Below are positions 17,209 to 25,996 of a DNA stretch of 64,000 nucleotides, piece after piece. The translations under genes were made by a program, and so were the position numbers. Every line of letters begins with the position of its first letter. Position 1 is the first letter of the stretch. The notes under the pieces were generated by a model. That model was not told the DNA's origin and did not search any database. It was given only the letters and a program-made list of their open reading frames with translations. Source of the stretch: UBA4615 sp046046245 (GTDB lineage Bacteria > Pseudomonadota > Gammaproteobacteria > Burkholderiales > Burkholderiaceae_E); the NCBI GenBank assembly GCA_046046245.1, contig JBJOKE010000069.1, positions 1-64,000 on the forward strand. The letters run 5' to 3'.

Positions 17209-17311
17209 CCGCGCGCGGGCCGGCCGCCGGGGCGAAGGCGCTCGACGCGTTGCCCGACACCATCGAGCCGTTCACGCGGGCGACGGTGTCGACCGAGGTC
17301 CGAGCGCCCGC

Positions 17312-18766
17312 TCAGCGCACCACGTCGAGATCGGGCAATGCCCAGCGCTTCTCGAAGTACGGCTCGGTGGGACCGTACAGGCGGAAATAGGTGAACCAGC
17401 CCTTGCCGGGCACGGTCTGCACGAAGTTCGCGCCCGCGCCCGGCGGCGGCGTCGGACCGAAGTACAGGTCGACCGAGCCGTCCGCGTTCGTCGTGAGCCC
17501 GGCCTTGCGCGAGGAGATGTCGGCCGCCCCCTGCGGGGTCTGCAGCGGCGCACGGGTGACGTTGTCGTAGAGCGTGAACGACCAGAACTGCCTGACCGGC
17601 GCATCGGGCGGCACGCGCAGCCGGTAGGTCCGGCCGCCGTCGAGCCAGGCACCGGTGCGGTCGCGGGCGGTCTCCAGGTACACCTGGCCGAAGCCCACGG
17701 TGCGGCCCTGCATCCCCAGCGTGTTGCCGATCGCCTCGTAGAACCACGAGGCGCGCTCGTCGAGCTGCGAGAAGCCGCGGGCCTGCTGGTCGAGCTCGAC
17801 CATGTTCGCGTACTCCCACTGCGTGCCCGCGAACACCGACGCGCCGGGGAAGCGCTTGGCGAAGGCGTTGGCCCGCGCCATCAGCTCGCCCACCTTCGCG
17901 GCCTCGTCGAGGATCCTGCGCTGCCGGTCGGACGGCGCGAACGGCCGTCCCTTCTCGATGCCGAGCGAGCGCAGCATCGCGAGGAAGTAGCCGTCCCGCG
18001 CTTCCGGCGGCTCGGGATCGAGCACGTCGCGCAGCTGCCGGAAGTACTCGGCGTCGTTGGGCTGCCACGACGCCCACGGCCGTCCGGCGACCGGGATGTA
18101 GGACGTCGCCGCCGGCCGGGCCCGGTCCGCCCAGGCGTACAGGCGGTGCCGACGGACCGTCGCCTCGGCCTCGCGGATGTCCGCGGACAGGCCTCGCGAA
18201 CCGAACCACACCTGGTTGCTCGGCGAGCGAACGACGATGTGACCCGGCGCCTGCACCCGCGGTCCGCCGGGCGGCAGGATCAGGTACTTGGCGCCCCGGC
18301 CCTTGTCGGGGCCGGTCTGGCCCATGTCGGTGACCGGACGCTGCCAGATGTCGTTGATTCCGCCTGCCGTCGCCCCGGGCGGGACCTCGACGACGAGCGG
18401 GCCGCGCTCGGCGAGGTTCCAGAAGCTGAACGCATACAGCGTGGTGAGGTTGGGCGTGAGCATGCCCGCCTTGTCGGCGAGGCTCTGGTACAGCACGACC
18501 TCGCCGTCCTTCGCGCCGAAGCTGCGCAGGTGGGCCTGCCGCAGGCCATGGAAGCCGACCGCCGGCAGGCCCCACAGGTACAGCTGCGTGGCGCGCTGGA
18601 AGTCCATCTCGTCGTACAGCGTCTCGACCGCCGCCTTCGAGGGGAAACCGTTCTCCAGCTGCAGCGTGCCGAGCCGTGTCTCGACCGGCTGGGCCCGTGC
18701 GGACACGGCGCAAGACAGGATCGCGGCGGCGACGAGGGAAGCGGACAGGGAGGGACGCAGGGTCAT
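17312..18766 (-). CDS. DUF1254/DUF1214 domain secreted protein
   Basis: 484-residue protein with a Sec signal peptide (residues 1-26, cleavage after VSARA). The DUF1254 domain occupies about residues 60-190 and begins with the characteristic aromatic/aliphatic run RATQLYLWGLPAVG; DUF1214 occupies about residues 370-475 and includes RQFWSFTLYDN and GKGWFTYFRLYGPTEPYF. Proteins of this type are widespread and have no settled function. The ATG at 18766 is chosen because it gives a clean signal peptide. It is divergent from a LysR gene, which is probably its regulator, and converges with the hydroxylase gene across 103 bases in which nothing clear was seen. Confidence 0.88.
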   Translation of the reverse strand: MTLRPSLSASLVAAAILSCAVSARAQPVETRLGTLQLENGFPSKAAVETLYDEMDFQRATQLYLWGLPAVGFHGLRQAHLRSFGAKDGEVVLYQSLADKAGMLTPNLTTLYAFSFWNLAERGPLVVEVPPGATAGGINDIWQRPVTDMGQTGPDKGRGAKYLILPPGGPRVQAPGHIVVRSPSNQVWFGSRGLSADIREAEATVRRHRLYAWADRARPAATSYIPVAGRPWASWQPNDAEYFRQLRDVLDPEPPEARDGYFLAMLRSLGIEKGRPFAPSDRQRRILDEAAKVGELMARANAFAKRFPGASVFAGTQWEYANMVELDQQARGFSQLDERASWFYEAIGNTLGMQGRTVGFGQVYLETARDRTGAWLDGGRTYRLRVPPDAPVRQFWSFTLYDNVTRAPLQTPQGAADISSRKAGLTTNADGSVDLYFGPTPPPGAGANFVQTVPGKGWFTYFRLYGPTEPYFEKRWALPDLDVVR

Positions 18767-18929
18767 GGCGGTCGGAGTCGTCGGGAGGATCGGGACAGGC
18801 CGGCCCGGGTCCGCCGGCAGGACGTCGCCTCGAACCTCCGGGGCGCCGCCGCGCTCGGGGTGTCGAGGATGAGGGGGCCGAGTCCATGGCGCAATCTCAT
18901 GTCCGATATGCTCACGATGCACGGGACGC

Positions 18930-19907
18930 ATGGATCCCGCGCCTTCGGAGGCACCCTTGAACGTCGACCTCAGGCTGCTGCGCCAGGCCCTCGCGCTCGC
19001 CGAGCACCGCAGCTTCAGCCGGGCGGCCGAGGCGCTGGACATCTCGCAGCCCGCGTTGAGCCGCGCCATCAAGGAGCTCGAGACGCGGGTGGGCCTGCCG
19101 CTCTTCGACCGGCGCCGTTCGGGCCACGCGCCCACCGACTTCGGCCGCGTCTTCCTCGAGCATGCGAGCCACCTGATCGCCGGCGCCGACGACCTGGACC
19201 GCGAGGTCGCGCAGGCCCGGGGCCTGGTCGCCGGCGGGCTCTCGATCGGCTTCGGTGCGTACGCGGCCGAACTGCTCGCCCCCGCGTGCGCATCCCGCTT
19301 CGCGGCGACCCACCCCGGGATCCGCCTGCGGGTGCGCCAGGAGGTTCCGGTCGCGATCCCTCGCCTGCTGCGCTCACGGACGCTGGACCTCGCCGTCGCC
19401 GAGTCCAGCGTGCTCGCGGAGGACGAGGCGGTCGAGGAGATCGCCTCGCTCGCGCCGGTCCAGGGTCACGCGATCGTCCGCGCCGGGCACCCGCTGACCC
19501 GCAAGGCCCGTCCGACCATCGACGACCTGCTCGCCTATCCGTACGCGCAGGTGGTGATGCTGCCGCCGCGGGTCCTCAGGCCGATCCTCGCGGCACGCGG
19601 CAGCACGGCGACGTCGACCTTCCCCGCGCTCGAGTGTGCGTCCGTGGGGATGGCCACCCGGATCGTCGCGTCGACCGATGCCTTCACCTTCGCCTCGCTG
19701 GGCATGATCCGCGCCGACCTGCGCGACGGTCGGCTGGTACCGATCCTGCAGGCCGACTGGATGCGCACCGCGTGGAGCATCGTGCGGCTGCGCGGGCGCA
19801 TCCCGCCGAACGCGGTCCGCGACATGGTCGACGTGATCCGCGAGGCCCACGACGCGCTGGCGCGCGAGGAAGCCGCGCTGAGCCGCGAGCGTCTCGGCGG
19901 GGCCTGA
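18930..19907 (+). CDS. LysR-family transcriptional regulator, divergent from DUF1254 gene
   Basis: 325-residue LysR regulator. The N-terminal helix-turn-helix spans residues 12-70 (RQALALAEHRSFSRAAEALD, then QPALSRAIKELE). A substrate-binding domain follows from about residue 100. The ATG at 18930 is used, though a later TTG near 18957 closer to LNVDLRLLRQ is possible and would fit the usual start of LysR proteins better. The 163-base divergent gap should hold both promoters; only imperfect dyads were seen there. Its target is probably the DUF1254 gene. Confidence 0.88.
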   Translation: MDPAPSEAPLNVDLRLLRQALALAEHRSFSRAAEALDISQPALSRAIKELETRVGLPLFDRRRSGHAPTDFGRVFLEHASHLIAGADDLDREVAQARGLVAGGLSIGFGAYAAELLAPACASRFAATHPGIRLRVRQEVPVAIPRLLRSRTLDLAVAESSVLAEDEAVEEIASLAPVQGHAIVRAGHPLTRKARPTIDDLLAYPYAQVVMLPPRVLRPILAARGSTATSTFPALECASVGMATRIVASTDAFTFASLGMIRADLRDGRLVPILQADWMRTAWSIVRLRGRIPPNAVRDMVDVIREAHDALAREEAALSRERLGGA

Positions 19908-19938
19908 GGCCGATCCCGGGCGCCGCGAGCGACCCGAT

Positions 19939-20136
19939 CTCCAGCGGCAGGTCGACGCGCTCGGGCGCGAGCATCGTGTTGAACGCGTGGTTCGCTGCCG
20001 TGGTCATGATCGACCGGGCGACGTCCTCCGAGGTGATCGGCCGGCAATCGTGGAAGGTCGCGTGTTGCGCCAGCTTCAGCAGCCGCGGGCGGCCGTCGTC
20101 CCGGAACGACCGGATCGCGGCGAGGTCGGGCCGCGG
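19939..20136 (-). pseudogene. Remnant of an SBP_bac_5 substrate-binding protein gene
   Basis: Within the 377-base gap 19908-20284 the minus strand encodes about 66 codons with unmistakable similarity to the binding proteins at 8108 and 25997. It reads SFRDDGR, LLKLA, ATFHD, RPITSEDVA and MLAPERVDLP in the right order. By eye about two thirds of 49 aligned residues match the 25997 protein. Similarity stops abruptly on both sides and there is no start or signal peptide. This is a fossil of a third copy of the same family, covering roughly residues 80-150. The rest of the gap shows nothing recognisable. Confidence 0.82.
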
Positions 20137-20284
20137 CGTCCGGAAGGGTCGATGCGCGGGGTCGATACGGGCCTTGCCGCGGACTGCGGGGCGGTCTCGG
20201 TCACGGCCGTCGCCGAGGTCATCGATGCGGCGTTCGCCGCGGTCGTCCTCGAGGCCGAGGCCGCGATGGCCGACCATCGGGCAC

Positions 20285-22807
20285 TCACGACCGCGCCGGT
20301 CCGCGTACGCGCAGGTTCGACGGGTCGTACCAGGCCGCCAGCTGCAGCGCGGCCGCGACCGGGCGGGCAGCGACCTCGACCTCGAAGCGACGCGCCGCGA
20401 GCGCCGCGGCGGTGATCGGCTCGTCGAGCCGCAGCCAGCCCATGCCGAGCGAGGCGCCCACCCGGTGCCCGTACGCGCCGCTGGTGACGAGGCCCACGAC
20501 GCGGCCGTCGCACAGGATCGGCTCGTCGTGGTGGAGCAGCGCATCGGCGTCGTGCAGGCGGATCTGCACGAGCCGGCGGCGCGGCACGCCGGCCTCGCGC
20601 TGCCGCAGCAGCGCGTCGCGGCCGCGGAAACCGCCGGGCTTGTCCCAGGCGCAGGTGAACGCGAGGCCGGCCTCGATCGGCGTGTCCTCGACGCCGATGT
20701 CGTGGCCCCAGTGGCGGTAGCCCTTCTCGACGCGGCAGGCCGCCATCGCGTGGAAGCCCGCGTGCGCGAGGCCGTGCGCGGCACCGGCCTCGAGGAGCCG
20801 CTCGTACACGTGCACCGCGGACTCCGCGGGCACGTAGAGCTCCCAGCCGCGCTCGCCGACGTAGGTGATCCGGCTCGCGCGGACGATCGCGCAGCCGATC
20901 TCGATCTCGCGCGAGGTGGCGAACGGGAAGGCCGCGTCGTCGAGGCGTTCGCCGCTCGCGGCCTCGAGCACAGCGCGCGAGGCCGGTCCCATCAGCCCGA
21001 GCATCGGCAGCCCCGAGGTCACGTCGACGACCGAGCAGTGCGCGTCCGCCGGGATCGCCGCGCGCAGCCAGGCGGCGTCGCGCACCTGCGCGCCGGCCGA
21101 GGTCACCACGAGGAAGTCGTCTCCGGCGAGCCGCGTCACCGTGAGGTCGGCCTCGATGCCGCCCGCGTCGTTCAGCCACTGCGTGTAGACCACGCGGCCG
21201 GGCGCGACGTCGACGTCCGCGGTGCCCAGGCGGTTCAGCACCGCGCAGGCATCGCGGCCGAGCACGCGCAGCTTCGCCATCGACGACTGGTCGAACAGCG
21301 CGCAGGCGTCGCGGACCGCGCGGCACTCGGCGGCCACGTGCGGGAACCAGTTCTCCCGGCCCCAGCTGTGCTCGTAGCGCGCCGGCGTGCCAGGCGGCGC
21401 GAACCAGTTGGCGCGCTCCCAGCCGGCGAGCTCGCCCATGCACGCGCCGGCGGCGAGCAGCCGGTCGTGGAAGGGGGTGCGCCGCGCGCCGCGCGCGGTC
21501 TCGGGCTGGCGCGTCGGCCAGTGCATCGCGTAGAGCAGCCCCAGGCTCTCGCGCGTGCGGTCGGCGAGGTAGGCGCGCGTGCCCTGCACCGGATGCATCC
21601 GCAGCAGCTCGACGCCGGGCAGGTCCATCGGCACCCGCCGGTCGCGGATCCACTCGGCGAGCACCCGGCCCGCGCCGCCCGAGGACTGGATGCCGATCGA
21701 GTTGAAGCCCGCGGCGACGAACAGGTCGCGGACCTCGGCGGTCTCGCCGAGCAGGTAGCGGTCGTCGGGCGTGAAGCTCTCGGGCCCGTTGAACCAGGTG
21801 GCGATGCCGGTGCGCGCCAGCACCGGCACGCGCTCGATCGCCTTCTCCAGCACCGGCTGGAAGTGGTCGAGGTCGTCGGGCAGCGCGTCGAAGCAGAAGT
21901 CGGCGGGGATGCCGCGCAGCGCCCAGGGCTTGGCCACCGGCTCGAACGCGCCCACCAGCAGCTTGCCCGCGTCCTCCTTGTAGTAGGCCCACTCGTCGGG
22001 CACGCGCAGCGTGGGCAGCCCCTTGGGCAGGCCCGGGATCGGCTCGGTGACGACGTAGAAGTGCTCGGCCGCCTGCAGCGCGAGGCGGATGCCGTGCGGC
22101 CGCAGCAGGAAGGCCGACCACATGCCGGCGGCGACCACCACCGTGCCCGCGCGCAGCACGCCGCGCGCGTCGCCCGCGAAGCGCCCGTCGCGGCCCGCGA
22201 TCCGCCAGGACACGCCGGTCGCGCGTCCGCCCTCGACGAGCACCTCGTCGACCTCCACGCCCTCGAGCAGCCGCGCGCCCGCGTCGCGCGCGCCGCGGGC
22301 GAGCGCGAGCGTGGTGTCCACCGGATTGGTCTGGCCGTCGTTCGGCGTCCAGAGCCCGCCCGCCACGTCGCGGACATCGACCAGCGGATGGCGCTCGGCC
22401 ACCTCGCGCGGGCTCAGCACCTGCGCCTCGACGCCGAACGAGCGCGCGCTCGACGCGGAGCGCTTCAGCTCCTCGAAGCGCTCGGCATCGAGCGCGACCG
22501 CGACCGAGCCGTTGCGCCGGAATCCGGTCGCCTGGCCGGTGCGCGCCTCGAGCGTGGCGAACAGCTCCGAGGTGTAGCGGGCGAGCTCGGTCAGGTTGCG
22601 CGTGGCGCGCAGCTGCGGCACCAGCCCGGCCGCGTGCCAGGTCGTGCCGCAGGTGAGCTGTCGGCGCTCGAGCAGCACCACGTCGCGGATGCCGAGCAGG
22701 CCGAGGTGGTAGGCGATCGACACGCCGACGATGCCGCCGCCGACGATCACGACCTCGGCGCGGTCGGGCGGCTGAGGGACGGCGGTCGTCGGATCGGGTG
22801 CGTTCAT
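20285..22807 (-). CDS. FAD-dependent dimethylglycine/sarcosine dehydrogenase-type oxidoreductase with GcvT domain
   Basis: 840-residue two-part enzyme. The N-terminal DAO-type FAD domain has VVIVGGGIVGVSIAYHL (residues 19-35) and TTWHAAGLVPQL near residue 60, the segment in which DMGDH-type enzymes carry FAD covalently on His. The C-terminal half (about residues 430-840) is a GcvT/aminomethyltransferase-like folate domain, with LGLMGPASRAVLE and the terminal barrel (EAGLAFTCAWDKPGGFRGRD). Such enzymes oxidatively demethylate dimethylglycine, sarcosine or related N-methyl amines and hand the C1 unit to tetrahydrofolate. The ATG at 22807 is preferred over one at 22900, which would add a basic non-conserved stretch. 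It is divergent from a GlxA/GbdR-type regulator, which supports a role in methylated amine catabolism. Confidence 0.85.
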   Translation of the reverse strand: MNAPDPTTAVPQPPDRAEVVIVGGGIVGVSIAYHLGLLGIRDVVLLERRQLTCGTTWHAAGLVPQLRATRNLTELARYTSELFATLEARTGQATGFRRNGSVAVALDAERFEELKRSASSARSFGVEAQVLSPREVAERHPLVDVRDVAGGLWTPNDGQTNPVDTTLALARGARDAGARLLEGVEVDEVLVEGGRATGVSWRIAGRDGRFAGDARGVLRAGTVVVAAGMWSAFLLRPHGIRLALQAAEHFYVVTEPIPGLPKGLPTLRVPDEWAYYKEDAGKLLVGAFEPVAKPWALRGIPADFCFDALPDDLDHFQPVLEKAIERVPVLARTGIATWFNGPESFTPDDRYLLGETAEVRDLFVAAGFNSIGIQSSGGAGRVLAEWIRDRRVPMDLPGVELLRMHPVQGTRAYLADRTRESLGLLYAMHWPTRQPETARGARRTPFHDRLLAAGACMGELAGWERANWFAPPGTPARYEHSWGRENWFPHVAAECRAVRDACALFDQSSMAKLRVLGRDACAVLNRLGTADVDVAPGRVVYTQWLNDAGGIEADLTVTRLAGDDFLVVTSAGAQVRDAAWLRAAIPADAHCSVVDVTSGLPMLGLMGPASRAVLEAASGERLDDAAFPFATSREIEIGCAIVRASRITYVGERGWELYVPAESAVHVYERLLEAGAAHGLAHAGFHAMAACRVEKGYRHWGHDIGVEDTPIEAGLAFTCAWDKPGGFRGRDALLRQREAGVPRRRLVQIRLHDADALLHHDEPILCDGRVVGLVTSGAYGHRVGASLGMGWLRLDEPITAAALAARRFEVEVAARPVAAALQLAAWYDPSNLRVRGPARS

Positions 22808-22872
22808 GCGGGGCGTGGCGCGGGCGGGTCCCGGGATTGTTCCGCGCGGGTGCCGGGCCGCATGGTCGCCAT

Positions 22873-22911
22873 CCGCCATCGGATTGACTTTCCCCGCCAT
22901 CGCCCGATACT
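22873..22911 (+). promoter_or_regulatory. Promoter with two direct repeats upstream of GlxA-type regulator
   Basis: TTGACT (22884-22889) and GATACT (22906-22911) form a 16-base-spaced sigma70-like promoter. Its predicted start lies at or next to the regulator ATG (22918), so the transcript may be nearly leaderless. CCGCCATC occurs at 22873-22880 and again at 22894-22901, exactly 21 bases apart, flanking the -35. Two-turn direct repeats are typical AraC-family sites and would suit autorepression plus control of the divergent flavoenzyme gene. Confidence 0.55.
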
Positions 22912-22917
22912 GCGGCG

Positions 22918-23928
22918 ATGTCCGCGTCGCCGCACGACCCCGCCCCGCGGCCGCTGCTGCGCAACCCGATCGGCTTCCTGCTGGTGCCCGAATTCGCGGT
23001 GATCGCGCTCGCGTCGGCGATCGAGCCGCTGCGGATCGCCAACCGCTACCTCGCCGAGCCCTACCGCTGGGCGCTGCTGTCTGCCGACGGCCGCCCGGTC
23101 GCCGACGACAACGGCATCCCGATCCAGCCGCACGGATCGATCGCGTCGGCGGGTACCCTCGGCACCGCGATCCTGTGCGCCGACGTGCGACCCGAGCGCT
23201 TCTACACGCGTGCGATGCGAAGCTGGCTGCACGCGCTCGACCGCTCGGGCGCCACGCTCGGCGCGCTCGACACCGGCGTGTTCCTGCTCGCCCGCGCGGG
23301 CCTGCTCGACGGCTGCCGCGTGACGACGCACTGGGAGGTGATCGACGCGTTCCGCGAGCGCTTCCCGCAGATCGCGGTCTCGCAGACGCTGTTCGAGACC
23401 GGCCCCGGTCGCATGACCTGCGCCGGCGGCACCGCGGCCCTCGACATGATGCTCAACGCGATCGCGGCCGACCACGGCCCGGCGCTCGCGAACCGGGTCG
23501 CCGAGCACTGCCTGCACGACCGGATCCGCAGCGGTAACGCGGCACAGCGGATGGCGCTGCCGCTGCGCACGCGCATCCACCATCCGCGGCTGGCCGACGC
23601 GGTCCAGCTCCTCGAGCGCACGCTCGACCGGCCGGTGCCGGTCGACGAGCTCGCGGCGCATGCGCGACTGTCCTCGCGCCAGCTGCTGCGCCTGTTCGCG
23701 CAGCATCTCGCCGAAGGACCGGCCCAGTACCACCGCCGGCTGCGGCTCGAGCAGGCCCGCACGCTGCTGCGCACCGCGTCGATGACGGTGACCGATGCGG
23801 CGGTCGCGGTCGGCTTCGAGTCGGTCGCGCACTTCTGCCGCGCCTACCGCGCGCAGTACGGCCGCCCGCCCGGCGAGGACCGGCGCGGCGACGGGCCGGC
23901 GCGTCCGCTGCTGCGCGACGCACGCTGA
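22918..23928 (+). CDS. GlxA/GbdR-type transcriptional regulator (DJ-1/PfpI domain plus AraC HTH)
   Basis: 336-residue regulator. Residues 15-190 form a DJ-1/PfpI glutamine-amidotransferase-like domain (GFLLVPEFAVIALASAIEPL at the start, GTAALDMMLNAI near 185). Residues 225-325 form a double helix-turn-helix AraC domain (VDELAAHARLSSRQLLRLF and TVTDAAVAVGFESVAHFCRAY). GbdR and related GlxA-family proteins control glycine betaine, dimethylglycine and choline breakdown, which fits the divergent DMGDH-type enzyme. Repeats CCGCCATC before the gene and a perfect dyad with the same core just after its stop suggest that it controls both sides, including the downstream amidohydrolase. Confidence 0.9.
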   Translation: MSASPHDPAPRPLLRNPIGFLLVPEFAVIALASAIEPLRIANRYLAEPYRWALLSADGRPVADDNGIPIQPHGSIASAGTLGTAILCADVRPERFYTRAMRSWLHALDRSGATLGALDTGVFLLARAGLLDGCRVTTHWEVIDAFRERFPQIAVSQTLFETGPGRMTCAGGTAALDMMLNAIAADHGPALANRVAEHCLHDRIRSGNAAQRMALPLRTRIHHPRLADAVQLLERTLDRPVPVDELAAHARLSSRQLLRLFAQHLAEGPAQYHRRLRLEQARTLLRTASMTVTDAAVAVGFESVAHFCRAYRAQYGRPPGEDRRGDGPARPLLRDAR

Positions 23929-23931
23929 GCC

Positions 23932-23969
23932 GATGGCGGGAAACCGCCATCCGATGTCGCTTGCGGTCA
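23932..23969. promoter_or_regulatory. Perfect dyad GATGGCGG-GAAA-CCGCCATC plus shared element copy 2
   Basis: Three bases after the regulator stop, an 8-bp perfect inverted repeat with a GAAA loop spans 23932-23951. Its right arm, CCGCCATC, equals the direct repeats in the regulator's own promoter. ATCCGAT (23949-23955) and GCTTGCGGTCA (23959-23969) overlap or follow it and match the element upstream of 8108. There is no T-run, so an operator for the amidohydrolase at 24020 seems more likely than a terminator. Confidence 0.5.
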
Positions 23970-24019
23970 ACGCCGCGGGCCGCCCGCGCCCCAAGATCCT
24001 GCCGTTCAGGGAGCCTCAC

Positions 24020-25960
24020 ATGCACGCACCCCGCCCGGGCCCGCGGCCGTCGATGACGGTGTACGTCGCACGCCGCGTGATCACGATGGACGAGTCGCTG
24101 CCCGACGCGACCGCGGTCGGCGTCGTCGGCGACCGCATCGCCGCCGTCGGCGACCTGGCGTCGATGGACCCCTGGCGCGAGCACTACGACGTGACCGTCG
24201 ACGAGCGCTTCGCCGAGCGGGTGCTGATGCCCGGCTTCGTCGACAACCACATCCATCCCTTCCTCGGCGCGATCCTGATGCCGATGGAGATCATCGCGCC
24301 CGAGGCCTGGCGGCGCCCCGACGGCAGCGAGTGGCCGGCGGCCCGCACGCCCGACGAGTACCGGCGCCTGCTCGGGGCGAGTCTCGCCGCGAAGCCGGAC
24401 CACGACGACTGGTTCATCAGCTTCGGCTACCAGCCCAGCCGGCACGGGCGGCTGTTCCGGCGCGAGCTCGACGCGCTCTGCCCCGATCGCCCGGTGATCC
24501 TGTGGCAGCGCTCGTATCACGAGACCTACCTGAACACCCGGGCGATCGAGAAGCTCGGGCTCGATCCCGGCGTCGCCGAGGCGCATCCGCAGGTGGACCT
24601 GGAGAACGGCCACTTCTACGAGACCGGCAACAAGCTCGTGGTCGCGAAGCTGATGCCGCACTTCCTTCGCGAGGACTGGTACCACCGCGGGCTCGCCGAC
24701 ACCGCGACGCTGATGCAGCGCGCGGGCCTCACCACCGCCGGCGACCAGCTCTTCGGCGGCATCGACCCGCGCTACGAGCTCGCTGCGCTCGATGCCGTCC
24801 TCGAGCGGCCGGGCCGGCCGCTGCGCGTGGTCAACGTCTTCGACGCGCGCGGCTTCGCCAACCGCGCGCGCGGGCTGGGCTTCGGGCCGCCCGACCGGCC
24901 GATCGACTTCGCCGCCGGCCAGCCGGCGATGGAGGCCCTCGCCGCGGAGCCCGGCCGGCGCGTGCGCTACGCGAAGGCGGTCAAGCTCTTCGCCGACGGC
25001 GCGATGTTCTCGCAGCTGATGCAGATGCGGCCGCCCGGCTACATCGACGGCCACCATGGCGAATGGCTGATGGCGCCGGAGGTGCTGCGCGAGGGCGTGA
25101 AGCACTGGTGGTCGCAGGGCTGGCAGATCCACGTGCATGTCAACGGCGACGCCGGCATGGACGCGGTGCTCGACGCGCTCGAGCGCGCGCAGGCCGCGCT
25201 GCCGCGCTTCGATCACCGCTTCCACGTCCACCACGTCGGCTTCTGCACCGCCGCCCAGGTCTCGCGGCTCGCCGCGCTCGGTGCGCATGCGAGCGTGAAC
25301 CCGTACTACATTCACGCGCTCGCCGACGACTACTCGCTGCTCGGGCTCGGCCCCGAGCGTGCGTCCCAGATCACCCGCTGCGCGTCGATGCGGCGCGCGG
25401 GCATGCGCGTCTCGTTCCACTCGGACTTCATGATGGCGCCGCCCGAGCCGCTGCTGCTCGCCTGGTGCGCGGCCAACCGCATCACCGCCTCCGGCGCGGT
25501 CGCGGGCCCCGCCGAGTGCCTGACGCTCGACCAGGCGCTGCGCGGCATCACGATCGACGCCGCCTGGGCGCTCGGGCTCGAGGCCGAGATCGGCTCGATC
25601 GCCGCCGGCAAGCTCGCCGACTTCGCGGTGCTCGCCGACGATCCCTTCGAGTTCGGCGTCGAGCGGCTGAAGGACGTGCGGGTCGCGGGCACGGTCTTCG
25701 AGGGCACGCCGCACCTGCTGGCCGAGCCGGCAGCCAGCGGACACGCCGGCGACGCGCACGCCGTCCTCGGGGCGCCGGCCGCCCCCGGCACGCCCGCCGT
25801 CTCGCGCGCAGGCCTGCGCCGCGCCGCGAGTCCGCGGCGTATCCGTCCGGTGCCCGCCGCCTGCTGCGGCGAGACCCGCGACCGCTGTGACGTGATCCGC
25901 CAGTGGAGTGCATGGCTGGGCGAGGCCCGCGCGACCGCCCCCCCGAACGACCGGCGCTGA
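24020..25960 (+). CDS. Amidohydrolase, YtcJ-like (Amidohydro_3) family, with C-terminal extension
   Basis: 646-residue paralogue-type partner of the enzyme at 9807. Metal-site residues are present: VDNHIHP near residue 75, AVKLFADGAM near residue 325, HVHVNGDAG near residue 375, HHVGF near residue 410 and SFHSDF near residue 470. The enzyme fold ends near residue 567 with the usual KLADFAVLADDP and VAGTVFEGTPH. About 79 further residues rich in Ala, Pro and Arg follow, with no match to the first amidohydrolase, possibly a read-through of an old stop. The ATG at 24020 has GGGAG seven bases upstream; an alternative ATG at 24053 starts at MTVYVARR. It lies between the GlxA-type regulator and the second binding protein. 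Substrate unknown. Confidence 0.88.
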   Translation: MHAPRPGPRPSMTVYVARRVITMDESLPDATAVGVVGDRIAAVGDLASMDPWREHYDVTVDERFAERVLMPGFVDNHIHPFLGAILMPMEIIAPEAWRRPDGSEWPAARTPDEYRRLLGASLAAKPDHDDWFISFGYQPSRHGRLFRRELDALCPDRPVILWQRSYHETYLNTRAIEKLGLDPGVAEAHPQVDLENGHFYETGNKLVVAKLMPHFLREDWYHRGLADTATLMQRAGLTTAGDQLFGGIDPRYELAALDAVLERPGRPLRVVNVFDARGFANRARGLGFGPPDRPIDFAAGQPAMEALAAEPGRRVRYAKAVKLFADGAMFSQLMQMRPPGYIDGHHGEWLMAPEVLREGVKHWWSQGWQIHVHVNGDAGMDAVLDALERAQAALPRFDHRFHVHHVGFCTAAQVSRLAALGAHASVNPYYIHALADDYSLLGLGPERASQITRCASMRRAGMRVSFHSDFMMAPPEPLLLAWCAANRITASGAVAGPAECLTLDQALRGITIDAAWALGLEAEIGSIAAGKLADFAVLADDPFEFGVERLKDVRVAGTVFEGTPHLLAEPAASGHAGDAHAVLGAPAAPGTPAVSRAGLRRAASPRRIRPVPAACCGETRDRCDVIRQWSAWLGEARATAPPNDRR

Positions 25961-25996
25961 ACCGGCCGACGCAGACCCGAACCCGAGGAGACCCCG

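Noticed and set aside
22884..22911. TTGACT/GATACT promoter read as chance match
   Set aside because: Kept rather than dismissed because spacing, AT content and flanking 21-base repeats all agree. Listed at moderate confidence only.
18146..23002. Plus-strand open frame of over 1600 codons opposite DUF1254, LysR and flavoenzyme genes
   Set aside because: The composition is Arg/Ala/Gly-rich with no domain. It covers three recognisable genes on other frames, so it is a GC shadow.
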